A DNA stretch of 38,924 bases from Streptomyces sp. TRM49041 (GTDB lineage Bacteria > Actinomycetota > Actinomycetes > Streptomycetales > Streptomycetaceae). This document shows positions 6,839 through 15,422 of this stretch, in pieces (positions within the stretch are counted from its first letter, which is position 1; each line of letters starts with the position of its first letter). The translations under genes and the position numbers were made by a program. Under the pieces are notes generated by a model that made no database searches, was not told the origin of the DNA, and was given only the letters and a program-made list of their open reading frames with translations. The stretch covers positions 1-38,924 of the forward strand of contig NZ_VSRY01000083.1 in the NCBI RefSeq assembly GCF_008271805.1. The letters are read 5' to 3'.

Positions 6839-8640
6839 GCCCCCTCCCACCCGACGAGGCAGCCGCCTGGCGACGCGTCCGCCGCTACGCCGTGCCCCGG
6901 TGGATGATCGAGCGGGCCACCGCACACCGCCTCACCGGAGACTGGGCCGGCGCCTGCGCGGCCGCCCGGGTGGACGTCGCCTTCGACCTGCGCCGCGTCG
7001 CCGCCCGCCACGGCGCCGAGACCGCCGCCGCCCTCCTCGACGACCTGCGCCACCTCGCGCCCGACCTGCTGCGCTGGCACCTGCCGCGCGTGATGGGCGG
7101 CTGGACGACCCTGGCCACCGACCTGACGGTCGTCCTCGCCCACCACAGCCCTCCCGGCGGCCGTTCGACAGGCCTCTGCCTGTACGTCACGACCCCGCCC
7201 ATGGTGCGCGGTCCGCAGCGCCTCACCCTGCGTTTCGGGGCCGCCGGAACACATGTGACCCCCTCCCGCACCAGTGACTGGTCCACCGCCCGCCACCTGT
7301 GGGACGCCCGGCACACGGCCGGACTCCGCGAGCGGTGCGGCGGCGGCCCCGACCGCGCCCCGTTCTGCCACCCCGACGGCACTCCCCTGCGCCCGGACGA
7401 ACTCCCCACCCGCGACCCGGGCCCCGCCGACCCGGCGGGACACACCGAGTGGGTCGCCCTGCGGACCGAGAACGGCGAGGTGGACGCCGCCCTCGCCGCC
7501 GTAGGCATCGACTTCGACCCCACGCCGCCCGCCACCTCGCACGGCTGGTACGGCACCCGGCCGGAGCAGTTGCTGCGTGCGCGCGCCCGTACCGTCAACC
7601 TCACCCGGCTGGCTCCCGAACTCCGGCTCCTCGCGGACCGGCACGGCCACGGCCGCTTCCAGTTCGCGAACGACTGGGGCACCACCTTCCTCCTGGAACT
7701 CGCCGAGTCCGGCCCCACCGACACCGTCCGCATGACGGTGGCCCGCGCCCGCGACTCCAGGGGCGTCCCACACATTCCCGAGGCCCTGTCGCGCCACCTC
7801 CCCGACATCGACCTCGTACGGGGCGGGGTGGTGGCGCCCGCACAGCTGCACCCGCTGGTGGCGGGGGCGTTGTTCCCCGCCCTCGACATCACCGACGGCC
7901 CGGCGGGACCGCCGCCCGGACCGGACACGCCCGAGCCTGTCCGGGTGCGCTGCCGCGGCGAGTGGCACCAGGTCGTCTTCCGCGACGGTGGCCTCCGGAT
8001 GCCGCACAGCGAGGAGGAGCGGCGCCGCGAGCGCGCGCTGCGTGCCTTCGGCGGCGCCGTGGCCGGGTGCTTCGCCACCCACGAGGCGTGGACGTCCGCC
8101 TCCGGCCGGCTGCCGAAGGCGATGCGCGCCCAGCGCCGGGATCTCTTCCTGCGCGCCCAGCACGGCGACACACCGGGCGTACTCGCCCTTCTGGACGCGG
8201 GCGTCGACCCGCACGTCCGGGACAGCGACGGGCGGACCCTGCTGCACGCCCTGAACCTCCTGGACCACGATGAGCTGCTGCCCCGGCTGCTGGCCGCGGG
8301 CGTCGGCCTGGAGGCCACCGACTACCTCGACCGCACCCCGCTGTTCACGGCCGTCGCCGACCGCGGGACGACCGCCCTCGTGGAGGCGCTGCTCGCCGCC
8401 GGGGCGCGGATCGACGTGACCGACTCGATGGAACGGTCCCTGGCCCACATCATCCGGATCTACCGGCGGAAGGATCTGGCCTTCCTCCGCGAACGGGTCC
8501 AGGAGGAGCACCCGGGCATCGGCGCCGACTGGTGGGACGACTGGAGCGCCTACCGCGACGACGAGGACGACGAGCCCGAAGAAGACGAGTACGACGAGTA
8601 CGACGAGCCCGACAAGCCCGAAGAGGACGACGACGCGTGA
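6835..8640 (+). CDS. ankyrin-repeat protein with a large unknown N-terminal region and acidic tail
   Basis: A 601-residue protein. Residues 1 to about 430 match no family I recognise. Residues about 435-545 carry ankyrin repeats (DLFLRAQHGDTPGVLALLDAGVD, DSDGRTLLHAL, YLDRTPLFTAVADRG). The last 30 residues are almost entirely Asp, Glu, Tyr and Pro, an acidic disordered tail that could contact basic or RNA-binding surfaces or an AAA+ ring. GTG 6835 overlaps the LRR stop by four bases, and its own stop overlaps the ATPase start in the same way. This tight coupling suggests a complex with defined proportions. No signal peptide or catalytic motif is visible. Confidence 0.82.
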   Translation: MSPLPPDEAAAWRRVRRYAVPRWMIERATAHRLTGDWAGACAAARVDVAFDLRRVAARHGAETAAALLDDLRHLAPDLLRWHLPRVMGGWTTLATDLTVVLAHHSPPGGRSTGLCLYVTTPPMVRGPQRLTLRFGAAGTHVTPSRTSDWSTARHLWDARHTAGLRERCGGGPDRAPFCHPDGTPLRPDELPTRDPGPADPAGHTEWVALRTENGEVDAALAAVGIDFDPTPPATSHGWYGTRPEQLLRARARTVNLTRLAPELRLLADRHGHGRFQFANDWGTTFLLELAESGPTDTVRMTVARARDSRGVPHIPEALSRHLPDIDLVRGGVVAPAQLHPLVAGALFPALDITDGPAGPPPGPDTPEPVRVRCRGEWHQVVFRDGGLRMPHSEEERRRERALRAFGGAVAGCFATHEAWTSASGRLPKAMRAQRRDLFLRAQHGDTPGVLALLDAGVDPHVRDSDGRTLLHALNLLDHDELLPRLLAAGVGLEATDYLDRTPLFTAVADRGTTALVEALLAAGARIDVTDSMERSLAHIIRIYRRKDLAFLRERVQEEHPGIGADWWDDWSAYRDDEDDEPEEDEYDEYDEPDKPEEDDDA

Positions 8641-9851
8641 CCACCGCCACCGCGACCGTCGGCGGCACCGCCACGGACCTGCCCGGCCCGCTGGCCGCCG
8701 CCGACGAGCTCAACCGCAGGCTGCGCACCACGCGCACCGAGCCGTCCGCCAACCCCCGACTGGAGGCGCTCGCCCTCGCCGTCACCGCCAACCAGCCGGT
8801 TCTCCTCTGGGGCGAGCCGGGCATCGGCAAGTCCGCCGGGCTCGAACAGCTCGCCGCCGGCCTCGGCCTGCCGCTGGAGACGGTCATCGCCAGCGTTCAC
8901 GAGCCGTCCGACTTCGCCGGTCTGCCGATCGTGGGCGACGACCCGGCCACCACGGGCGTACCGATGGCTCCGCCGGACTGGGCGGTCCGCCTCGCCCGCA
9001 CCGGGCACGGCCTGCTCTTCTTCGACGAACTGTCGTCCGCGCCGCCCGCCGTCCAGGCCGCGCTGCTCCGTGTGGTCCTCGAACGCCGGGTCGGCAGCCT
9101 CGCCCTGCCCGACGCCGTGCGGATCGTCGCCGCGGCGAACCCGCCGTCCAGCGCCGCCGACGGCTGGCATCTGAGCCCGCCCCTCGCCAACCGGTTCGTG
9201 CACCTCCACTGGACGCACGACCCCCGTACGGTCGCCCGCGGCATGGCCGGCACGTGGCCGCGGTTCGCCGTCCCGGCCGTCGACCCGGCGAAGTCCACCG
9301 GCGCGGTCGCCCGGGCCCGCGGGGCGGTCTCCGGGTTCCTCACCGCCCGGCCGGGGCTCGTCCACCACATCCCGGCCGACGCGGAGGCCCGCGGGCAGGC
9401 GTGGCCGTCGCCGCGCACCTGGGAGATGGCGCTGCGGCTGCTCGCCGCCGGGTACGCGACCGGGGCCGGCCGGGAGGCCGTCGCCGCCGCGCTCACGGGC
9501 GCCGTCGGCGAGGGCGCGGGCATCGAGCTGCTCTCCTACCTGGAGCACCTCGACCTGCCCGACCCCGACCGGGTCCTCGCCGACCCGGACGCCTTCACCC
9601 TGCCCGAGCGCGGCGACCGGCAGCTGGCGTTCCTCATCGCCGTGGTCTCCGCGATCCAGACCGACCTGACCCGGGCCCGCTGGGAGGCCGGCTGGGCGGT
9701 CCTGGCGAAGGCCGTCGACGCGGGCGTGCCGGACGTGGCCGCGCGGGCCGCCACTGACCTGGCCGCCATGCGCGACACCGACTGGCCGGTACCCCCGGGC
9801 ATCGACGGGTTCCTGGACCTGCTCCAGCAGTCCGGCGCCCTGGCGGGCTGA
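8637..9851 (+). CDS. MoxR-type AAA+ ATPase
   Basis: A 404-residue AAA+ ATPase of the MoxR/dynein-related class. Walker A is GEPGIGKS (Lys65), Walker B is LLFFDELSSA (about residues 127-136), and an IVAAANPP sensor-1 block and an LANRF arginine-finger region follow. MoxR ATPases typically act as remodelling chaperones with a VWA partner, and such a partner is the next gene, eight bases downstream. The start is GTG 8637, overlapping the ankyrin stop. The LRR and ankyrin proteins upstream are plausible adaptors or substrates. The actual client is not known. Confidence 0.9.
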   Translation: MTTATATVGGTATDLPGPLAAADELNRRLRTTRTEPSANPRLEALALAVTANQPVLLWGEPGIGKSAGLEQLAAGLGLPLETVIASVHEPSDFAGLPIVGDDPATTGVPMAPPDWAVRLARTGHGLLFFDELSSAPPAVQAALLRVVLERRVGSLALPDAVRIVAAANPPSSAADGWHLSPPLANRFVHLHWTHDPRTVARGMAGTWPRFAVPAVDPAKSTGAVARARGAVSGFLTARPGLVHHIPADAEARGQAWPSPRTWEMALRLLAAGYATGAGREAVAAALTGAVGEGAGIELLSYLEHLDLPDPDRVLADPDAFTLPERGDRQLAFLIAVVSAIQTDLTRARWEAGWAVLAKAVDAGVPDVAARAATDLAAMRDTDWPVPPGIDGFLDLLQQSGALAG

Positions 9852-9859
9852 GCCCCCGC

Positions 9860-11101
9860 ATGGCACCGTCACCCCTGCCCGCGCCCGCGCCTCCACCGGG
9901 CCGTCCGGGCACGCCGCCCGCGCTGGACCGGACGAAGCTGCTCGCCGCCCGCTACCGTGCGGCGACCGACCGGCCGTATCTGGCGTCGGCTCTCTACGCC
10001 CTGACGGTCGTCGAGAGCCGGGGCGTGCCGACGATGGGCGTGGACCGGCACTGGCGCTGCTATGTCTCACCCGCGTTCGTCGAAGAGACCCCGGTCGCCG
10101 AGCTCGCCGCCGTATGGGTGCACGAGGCCGCCCATCTGCTCCGCGACCACCACGGCCGAGCGGAACTGCTCCCGGCGGCCGACCAGCGTGACCGGCACCG
10201 CGTCAACGTCGCGCAGGACTGCGAGATCAACGACGACCTCCTCGCCGACGGCCTGCCCCTCCCGGCCGGTCGCATGGAGCCCCGCCTCTTCGGCCTGCCC
10301 GAGGGCCGGCTGTTCGAGGAGTACGTGGCGGAGCTGCCGCCGGAGGTACGGGCGCCCGACTGCGGGTCCGGGGCCCACGGGCTGCCCGCGCCCTGGGAGC
10401 TGACCGGTCCGGACGGCCCCGCCCGGATCGGCCAGGCCGAGGCGCAGGCGCTGCGCCGGACCACAGCCGAGGCCATGCGCGCCCACCAGCGTGCCCGGGG
10501 CACGCTGCCCGGTGGCTGGCAGCGCTGGGCGGAGCAGGTGCTGGAGCCGGCCGTGGACTGGCGGCAGGCGCTGGCCGGCGCGGTACGGGAGGCCGCCGCG
10601 TGGGCCGGCGGCGCGGTCGACTACACCTACCGGCGCCCGTCCCGCCGTACCCCGGCACTGCGCGGTGTCGTCCTGCCCAGCCTGCGCCGCCCGCTGCCGC
10701 GCGTCGCCGTGGTCGTGGACACGTCCGGCTCCATGGGCGACGGTGAACTCGCCGCGGCCATGGCGGAGATCACCGGTGTGCTGCGCGAGGTCGGGGTCCG
10801 CGGCAACCGGGTGACCGTGCTTGCCTGCGACGCCGATGTGCACGCCGTGTCCCGGGTGACGTCCGCCGATCAGGTGGTGCTGGGCGGTGGCGGGGGCACC
10901 GACATGCGGGTCGGCATCGACGCGGCGATGGCGCGGCGGGACCGGCCGGACATCGTGGTGGTGCTCACCGACGGGCTCACGCCGTGGCCCGACCGCGAGC
11001 CCGCCGCGTGCCGGATCGTGGCCGCCCTGATCGGTCCGTCGGCGCCGGAGCCGCCCGGCTGGGTGGAGACGGTGCGCGTCCCCGTACCGGACGGCGCGTA
11101 G
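9860..11101 (+). CDS. putative metallopeptidase with C-terminal VWA domain (DUF2201 type)
   Basis: A 413-residue two-part protein. The N-terminal half carries a zincin-like HEAAH motif (residues 88-92) in AAVWVHEAAHLLRDH, as in the DUF2201 putative metallopeptidase family. The C-terminal half is a von Willebrand A-like domain with an intact MIDAS: DTSGSMGDGE (Asp287, Ser289, Ser291), GGGGTDMRVG and VVLTDGLTPWP. VWA proteins of this kind pair with MoxR ATPases, and the ATPase is directly upstream. Whether the HExxH site is catalytically active is unproven; the third zinc ligand is not obvious. It is the last gene of the operon, and a shared hairpin terminator follows at once. Confidence 0.88.
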   Translation: MAPSPLPAPAPPPGRPGTPPALDRTKLLAARYRAATDRPYLASALYALTVVESRGVPTMGVDRHWRCYVSPAFVEETPVAELAAVWVHEAAHLLRDHHGRAELLPAADQRDRHRVNVAQDCEINDDLLADGLPLPAGRMEPRLFGLPEGRLFEEYVAELPPEVRAPDCGSGAHGLPAPWELTGPDGPARIGQAEAQALRRTTAEAMRAHQRARGTLPGGWQRWAEQVLEPAVDWRQALAGAVREAAAWAGGAVDYTYRRPSRRTPALRGVVLPSLRRPLPRVAVVVDTSGSMGDGELAAAMAEITGVLREVGVRGNRVTVLACDADVHAVSRVTSADQVVLGGGGGTDMRVGIDAAMARRDRPDIVVVLTDGLTPWPDREPAACRIVAALIGPSAPEPPGWVETVRVPVPDGA

Positions 11102-11122
11102 GCCGGCGCCGGGACGCCGGTC
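11101..11122. terminator. bidirectional hairpin terminator between convergent genes
   Basis: CCGGCG (11103-11108) pairs with CGCCGG (11115-11120), extended by a G-U and a G-C pair, around a six-base loop. It separates the VWA gene from the convergent DUF4383 gene and touches both stop codons. There is no strong U-tract, which is usual in Streptomyces. Confidence 0.6.
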
Positions 11123-11570
11123 AGGTGTCGGCGTCGGCCGGGCGGGGGAGGGCGAGGCCGAGGCCGACCATCCCGATCCCCAGCACGAAGTGCAGCCAGT
11201 TGTCGGCGGTGTTGACCGGGACGAAGTTGGCGGCGCCGTCCAGGTCGATGATCACCCCGTACAGCGAGAGCGCCAGATAGATCACGCCGCCGACGACGAG
11301 GTACGGGCGGGCGTTGGCCGCCGTGCGGGCGGAGACGACGCCCGCGACACCGAACAGCAGATGCACGATGTTGTGCAGGATCGACACCTGGAACAGGGCC
11401 AGGAGCTTCGCGTCCGAGTCGTGGCCGGCGAACGACATCGTGTCGTAGTCGGTGGTGACCCCGGGGATGAAGCCCAGGACACCGACGAGCAGGAAGACCA
11501 CCCCCACCAGCAGTGCGGCGAGCTGCACGGGGGTGCGCGGTGTGGACGTCCTACGTTGTGCACTGGTCAT
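11121..11570 (-). CDS. DUF4383 family membrane protein
   Basis: A 149-residue integral membrane protein with four predicted hydrophobic segments: QLAALLVGVVFLLVGVLGFI, VSILHNIVHLLFGVAGVV, YLVVGGVIYLALSLYGVI and NWLHFVLGIGMVGLGLAL. The length, the HNIVHLLFG segment and the late WLHF segment are typical of the DUF4383 family, which is common in actinobacteria and has no established function. The ATG at 11570 has a GAAGGG ribosome site. It is a single gene, convergent with the VWA operon. Confidence 0.82.
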   Translation of the reverse strand: MTSAQRRTSTPRTPVQLAALLVGVVFLLVGVLGFIPGVTTDYDTMSFAGHDSDAKLLALFQVSILHNIVHLLFGVAGVVSARTAANARPYLVVGGVIYLALSLYGVIIDLDGAANFVPVNTADNWLHFVLGIGMVGLGLALPRPADADT

Positions 11571-11763
11571 GGCGGGCCCTTCTCACCAGATGGCCGGTGT
11601 GGCGGCCGGAGCGCGTGCTCGCGGCAGCCGACGGGTACCCGCGCGGCCCCGGGCCACGCCGGGACCCTGGCCGCCGCTCTCCGCCGCCGCGTACCGCCCG
11701 GACCGCCGATGCGGCCGTCCGGAGCCCGCGGACCTGCCCGTGTCCCTGCCGAACCGCCGGACG

Positions 11764-11958
11764 CAGGGCCGCCGCCGAGGCCGGTGTGCGCGTGCGGGAC
11801 GCCACGCCGCCCTCCCGGCAGAACGCGGCGGCGGGCCCGGCGTCCCCGTCGACCGCCGCCACCACCTCCGGCGGCTGCTCGGCCGGGAGCGCGGCCGACG
11901 CCGGCAGACGGCAGCCCCGGGCGACGGCCCCGGTCCCGACGACGGCGACGCGGACGGC
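11764..11958 (-). pseudogene. remnant of a Gfo/Idh/MocA-type oxidoreductase N-terminus
   Basis: One minus-strand frame in this otherwise gene-free stretch (11571-12078) reads RVAVVGTGAVARGC...VVAAVDGDAGPAAAFC, the classic Rossmann start of a Gfo/Idh/MocA dehydrogenase. Downstream of it the similarity dissolves into low-complexity sequence, and no ribosome site or full-length frame is present. I read it as a decayed fragment; a chance match is possible because the segment is short. Confidence 0.4.
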
Positions 11959-12078
11959 TCCCGGACGGGACGTCACCCGCCCCCGCCCGCTGTGGTCCAC
12001 TGTGCGGGCGGGGGCCGCGTCCGCCGGACGCCGCCCGACCGCGCCCGGCAGCGTCCGACGCGTCCGTCAGGAGGAGCA

Positions 12079-13380
12079 TTGACCAGTTACCGCCAGCCCG
12101 GTGTCGTCCTCACCGACCACCACTTCACCGTCCCGCTCGACCACGCCCGACCCTCCGGCGAACAGATCGAGCTGTACGGACGCGAGGTCGTCGCGGCCGG
12201 GCGGGCGGGCGGCGACGGACTGCCGTGGCTGGTGTACCTGGAGGGCGGGCCCGGCTGCGCGGCCCGCCGCTTCACCGGCAAGCAGGCGTGGCTGGCCCGC
12301 GCCGTCCAGGAGTACCGCGTCCTCCTGCTCGACCAGCGCGGCACCGGCCGCTCCACGCCCGCCAACCGCCAGACGCTCCCGCTGCGCGGCGGCCCGGACG
12401 CCCAGGCCGACTATCTGGCCCACTTCCGCGCCGACTCGATCGTGCGCGACTGCGAACTGATCCGCCGCCGCCTCACCGGCGGCGCCCCCTGGACCGTCCT
12501 CGGCCAGAGCTTCGGCGGCTTCTGCGCCACCCACTACCTCTCCAGCGCCCCCGAGGGCCTCGACACCGTCCTCGTCACCGGTGGACTGCCGTCCCTCGAC
12601 GCCACCGCCGACGACGTCTACCGCGCCGCCTACCCACGCATCCGCCGCAAGGCCGAGGCCCACTACGCCCGCTACCCGCTGGACGTCGAACGGGCTCGCC
12701 GTGTCGCCGCCCACCTCGCCGGGCACCGCACGGTCCTGCCGGGCGGTCAGCTGCTCACCGTCGAGGCGTTCCAGTCCCTCGGCATACTCCTCGGCGGCGG
12801 CGACGGCAGCCACCAGCTCCACTACCTCCTGGAGAACGCCTTCGTCCGCACCCCCGGGGGCCACACCCTGTCCGACGCGTTCCAGGAGGCCGTCCAGTCC
12901 CAGCTGTCCTTCGCGTCCCGCCCCCTGTACGCACTCCTCCACGAGGCCATCTACGCCCAGGGCGAGGGGCCGACCGACTGGGCCGCCGAGCGCGTACGCA
13001 AGGAGTTCCCCGAGTTCGACCCGGCGACGGCCCTCGCCTGTGACGCGCCGCTCCTCTTCACCGGGGAGACCGTCCACCCCTGGCACTTCGACACCGACCC
13101 GGCCCTGCGCCCGCTGCGCGAGACCGCCGAGCTGCTCGCCGCCCGCGCCGACTGGCCCGCCCTGTATGACCCGGCCCGGCTCGCCGCCAACACCGTGCCC
13201 GTCGCCGCGGCGGTCTACCACGACGACATGTACGTCGACACGGCCCACTCCCTGGCCACCGCCCGGACCGTCCGGGGCCTGCGCACCTGGGTCACCGACG
13301 AATACGAGCACGACGGCGTACGGGCGAGCGGCACGCGCGTCCTGGACCGCCTCCTGGCGCTGGCACGCGGCGAGGTCTAG
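12079..13380 (+). CDS. alpha/beta hydrolase, proline iminopeptidase-like (S33)
   Basis: A 433-residue cytosolic alpha/beta hydrolase of the S33 proline iminopeptidase type. It has the oxyanion-hole EGGPGC block, LLLDQRGTGRSTP, the nucleophile elbow GQSFGG, and a late YHDDMYVD segment in the region of the acid and His residues. The family removes N-terminal proline or hydrolyses related small peptides or esters. The start is the TTG at 12079, chosen because a perfect AGGAGGAG site lies directly before it; the frame is open far upstream but without a ribosome site. It appears to be a single gene. Confidence 0.88.
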   Translation: MTSYRQPGVVLTDHHFTVPLDHARPSGEQIELYGREVVAAGRAGGDGLPWLVYLEGGPGCAARRFTGKQAWLARAVQEYRVLLLDQRGTGRSTPANRQTLPLRGGPDAQADYLAHFRADSIVRDCELIRRRLTGGAPWTVLGQSFGGFCATHYLSSAPEGLDTVLVTGGLPSLDATADDVYRAAYPRIRRKAEAHYARYPLDVERARRVAAHLAGHRTVLPGGQLLTVEAFQSLGILLGGGDGSHQLHYLLENAFVRTPGGHTLSDAFQEAVQSQLSFASRPLYALLHEAIYAQGEGPTDWAAERVRKEFPEFDPATALACDAPLLFTGETVHPWHFDTDPALRPLRETAELLAARADWPALYDPARLAANTVPVAAAVYHDDMYVDTAHSLATARTVRGLRTWVTDEYEHDGVRASGTRVLDRLLALARGEV

Positions 13381-13539
13381 CCACCGCCTGCCGGTACGGC
13401 ACCCAGTCACCCTCGTACATCCGCAGCGCCCCCCCGGGCAGCGGTGGCAGCGCATGCCGCGGACTCCGCAGCGTCTCCCGCGCCACCGCGGGGGCCTCGG
13501 CTTCTCAGGGGGACAGCCCCCGGACCGTATCCTGCGCCC

Positions 13540-14307
13540 ATGAGCGATCAGGAGACAGAGTCGACGCCCCGTCAAGTACCCGCACAGCTGCGGCCGATGC
13601 CCGAGGACTGGCAGCGGGCCCTGGCCGTCGTCGCGCACCCCGACGATCTCGAGTACGGCTGTTCCGCGGCGGTCGCCGCCTGGACCGACGCCGGGCGCGA
13701 GGTGGTGTACGTGCTCGCCACACGAGGTGAGGCGGGCATCGACGGCCTCGCCCCGGCCGTCTGCGGGCCGCTGCGAGAGCGGGAGCAGCGGGCGAGCGCG
13801 GAGGTCGTCGGCGTCAGCGAGGTGGAGTTCCTCGACCACAAGGACGGCGTCATCGAGTACGGGCTCGGCCTGCGCCGGGACATCGCCGCCGCGATCCGCC
13901 GCCACCGCCCCGAGCTGGTGATCACACTCAACCACCGTGACACCTGGGGCGGTGTCGCCTGGAACACCCCCGACCACGTCGCCGTGGGCCGTGCGACGCT
14001 CGACGCCGCGGGCGACGCGGGCAACCGCTGGATCTTCCCCGAGCTCACCGAGCAGGGCCTCGAACCCTGGAACGGTGTCCGCTGGGTGGCCGTCGCCGGC
14101 TCGTCGGGACCGACCCACGCGGTCGACGCGACCCCTGGCCTGGAGCGGGCCGTCCGCTCCCTCCTGGAGCACCGCGCGTACATCGAGGCGCTGACCGACA
14201 AGGACCCCGAGGAGTACTGCCGGACCTTCCTCACCGAGAACGCGCAGGCCGCCGCCGAGCGCTTCGGCGGTGTGCCCGCCGTCACCTTCGAGGTGTTCGG
14301 CCGCTGA
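13540..14307 (+). CDS. PIG-L/LmbE family N-deacetylase
   Basis: A 255-residue zinc-dependent deacetylase-like protein. The zinc motif AHPDD (His33, Asp35, Asp36) follows the start ALAVVAHPDDLEYGC, and a second block TPDHVAVGR supplies the later His. Family members deacetylate GlcNAc-type sugars (mycothiol pathway MshB/Mca and natural-product enzymes). The sequence does not say which substrate is used here. The ATG at 13540 starts the recognisable protein. A strong hairpin follows, so it is probably transcribed alone. Confidence 0.87.
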   Translation: MSDQETESTPRQVPAQLRPMPEDWQRALAVVAHPDDLEYGCSAAVAAWTDAGREVVYVLATRGEAGIDGLAPAVCGPLREREQRASAEVVGVSEVEFLDHKDGVIEYGLGLRRDIAAAIRRHRPELVITLNHRDTWGGVAWNTPDHVAVGRATLDAAGDAGNRWIFPELTEQGLEPWNGVRWVAVAGSSGPTHAVDATPGLERAVRSLLEHRAYIEALTDKDPEEYCRTFLTENAQAAAERFGGVPAVTFEVFGR

Positions 14308-14313
14308 CCCGCC

Positions 14314-14341
14314 GGGTGGCCGCCAGGGGCGGCGGCCACCC
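14314..14341 (+). terminator. intrinsic terminator hairpin after the PIG-L gene
   Basis: A perfect 11-bp stem (14314-14324 with 14331-14341) with a six-base loop begins six bases after the stop codon. There is no U-tract, as is common in high-GC actinomycetes. Confidence 0.72.
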
Positions 14342-14378
14342 CGCCGAAGAAGTCCGGGGCAGCTGTTCCCCGAAGAGC

Positions 14379-14390
14379 AAGCGACCGCTT
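14379..14390 (+). promoter_or_regulatory. TetR-type operator upstream of the fatty-acid operon
   Basis: AAGCGACCGCTT is a perfect inverted repeat of AAGCG around two bases, extended outward as GC...AG. Such sites are bound by TetR-family repressors of acyl-CoA and lipid genes. TAGTAT (14390-14395) at its right end could be the -10, so binding would block transcription. No TetR gene lies in this window. Confidence 0.55.
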
Positions 14391-14447
14391 AGTATGCAAA
14401 CCACAGCGGTACTGCCCTACTGCCCCGACTCTTCTGTGGAGGCCCCC

Positions 14448-15422
14448 ATGCAGGCATGGCGCGTGCACCGGAACGGCGAACCGAGCGAGGTGATGCTCCT
14501 CGAGGAGGCCGACAGGCCAACGCCGGGCCCCGGGCAGGTGCTCCTCCAGGTGCGGGCCGCGAACATCAACTTCCCCGACGCGCTGCTCTGCCGCGGGCAG
14601 TACCAGGTCCGCCCGCCGCTGCCCTTCACCCCGGGGGTCGAGATCTGCGGCGAGACCGAGGACGGCCGCCGGGTGATCACCACGCCCGCCCTGCCGTACG
14701 GCGGCCTCGCCGAGTACGCCGTCGCCGACGAGGCCGCGCTGCTGCCCGCGCCCGAGGCGCTCGACGACGCGGAGGCCGCCGCCCTGCACATCGGCTACCA
14801 GACCGGCTGGTTCGGCCTGCACCGGCGGGCCGGCCTCCAGGAGGGCGAGACCCTGCTGGTGCACGCCGCCGCGGGCGGGGTCGGCAGCGCCGCCGTCCAA
14901 CTCGGCAAGGCGGCGGGCGCCCGCGTCATCGGCGTCGTGGGCGGCCCCGACAAGGCCGCCGCGGCCCGCGCGCTCGGCTGCGACGACGTCGTCGACCGGC
15001 GCACCGACGACGTCGTCGCAGCCGTCAAGGACGCCACCGGCGGCCGCGGCGCCGACGTGATCTACGACCCGGTCGGCGGCTCCGCCTACGCCGCGTCCGC
15101 CAAGTGCGTGGCCTTCGAGGGCCGCATCGTCGTGGTCGGCTTCGCCAGCGGCGACATCCCGGCGCCCGCCCTCAACCACGCCCTGGTGAAGAACTACTCG
15201 ATCCTCGGCCTGCACTGGGGCCTGTACAACCAGAAGGACCCCGCCGCCGTCCGGCACTGCCACGACACCCTCACCGGCTACGCGGCGAAGGGCCTGATCA
15301 AGCCGCTCGTCAGCGAACGCGTCGCGTTCGGCGGCGCGGCCGCGGCCGTGCAGCGTGTCGCCGACGGCACCACCACCGGGCGCCTCGTCGTCCTCCCCGG
15401 CCAGAAAGGAGCCGCACGATGA
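14448..15422 (+). CDS. NADPH:quinone oxidoreductase-like zinc-independent dehydrogenase (MDR family)
   Basis: A 324-residue medium-chain dehydrogenase/reductase of the quinone-oxidoreductase class. It has an N-terminal GroES-like domain (PGPGQVLLQVRAANINFPD) and a nucleotide-binding AAAGGVGSAAVQLGK loop. It lacks the structural-zinc cysteine cluster of alcohol dehydrogenases. Relatives reduce quinones or enoyl substrates with NADPH. The ATG at 14448 follows GTGGAGG. Its stop overlaps the next start as ATGA, making a three-gene operon with two acyl-CoA dehydrogenases. It may process an intermediate of the same lipid or branched-acid pathway. Confidence 0.88.
   Translation: MQAWRVHRNGEPSEVMLLEEADRPTPGPGQVLLQVRAANINFPDALLCRGQYQVRPPLPFTPGVEICGETEDGRRVITTPALPYGGLAEYAVADEAALLPAPEALDDAEAAALHIGYQTGWFGLHRRAGLQEGETLLVHAAAGGVGSAAVQLGKAAGARVIGVVGGPDKAAAARALGCDDVVDRRTDDVVAAVKDATGGRGADVIYDPVGGSAYAASAKCVAFEGRIVVVGFASGDIPAPALNHALVKNYSILGLHWGLYNQKDPAAVRHCHDTLTGYAAKGLIKPLVSERVAFGGAAAAVQRVADGTTTGRLVVLPGQKGAAR

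Noticed and set aside
13292..13486. Minus-strand frame with LRMYEGDWVPYRQA between the S33 and PIG-L genes.
   Set aside because: About 35 codons look protein-like, but there is no start signal, it runs into the S33 gene, and no family could be named.
12067..14172. Long minus-strand open frame spanning the S33 peptidase and PIG-L genes.
   Set aside because: It crosses two well-supported plus-strand genes and an intergenic region, and reads as low-complexity sequence.
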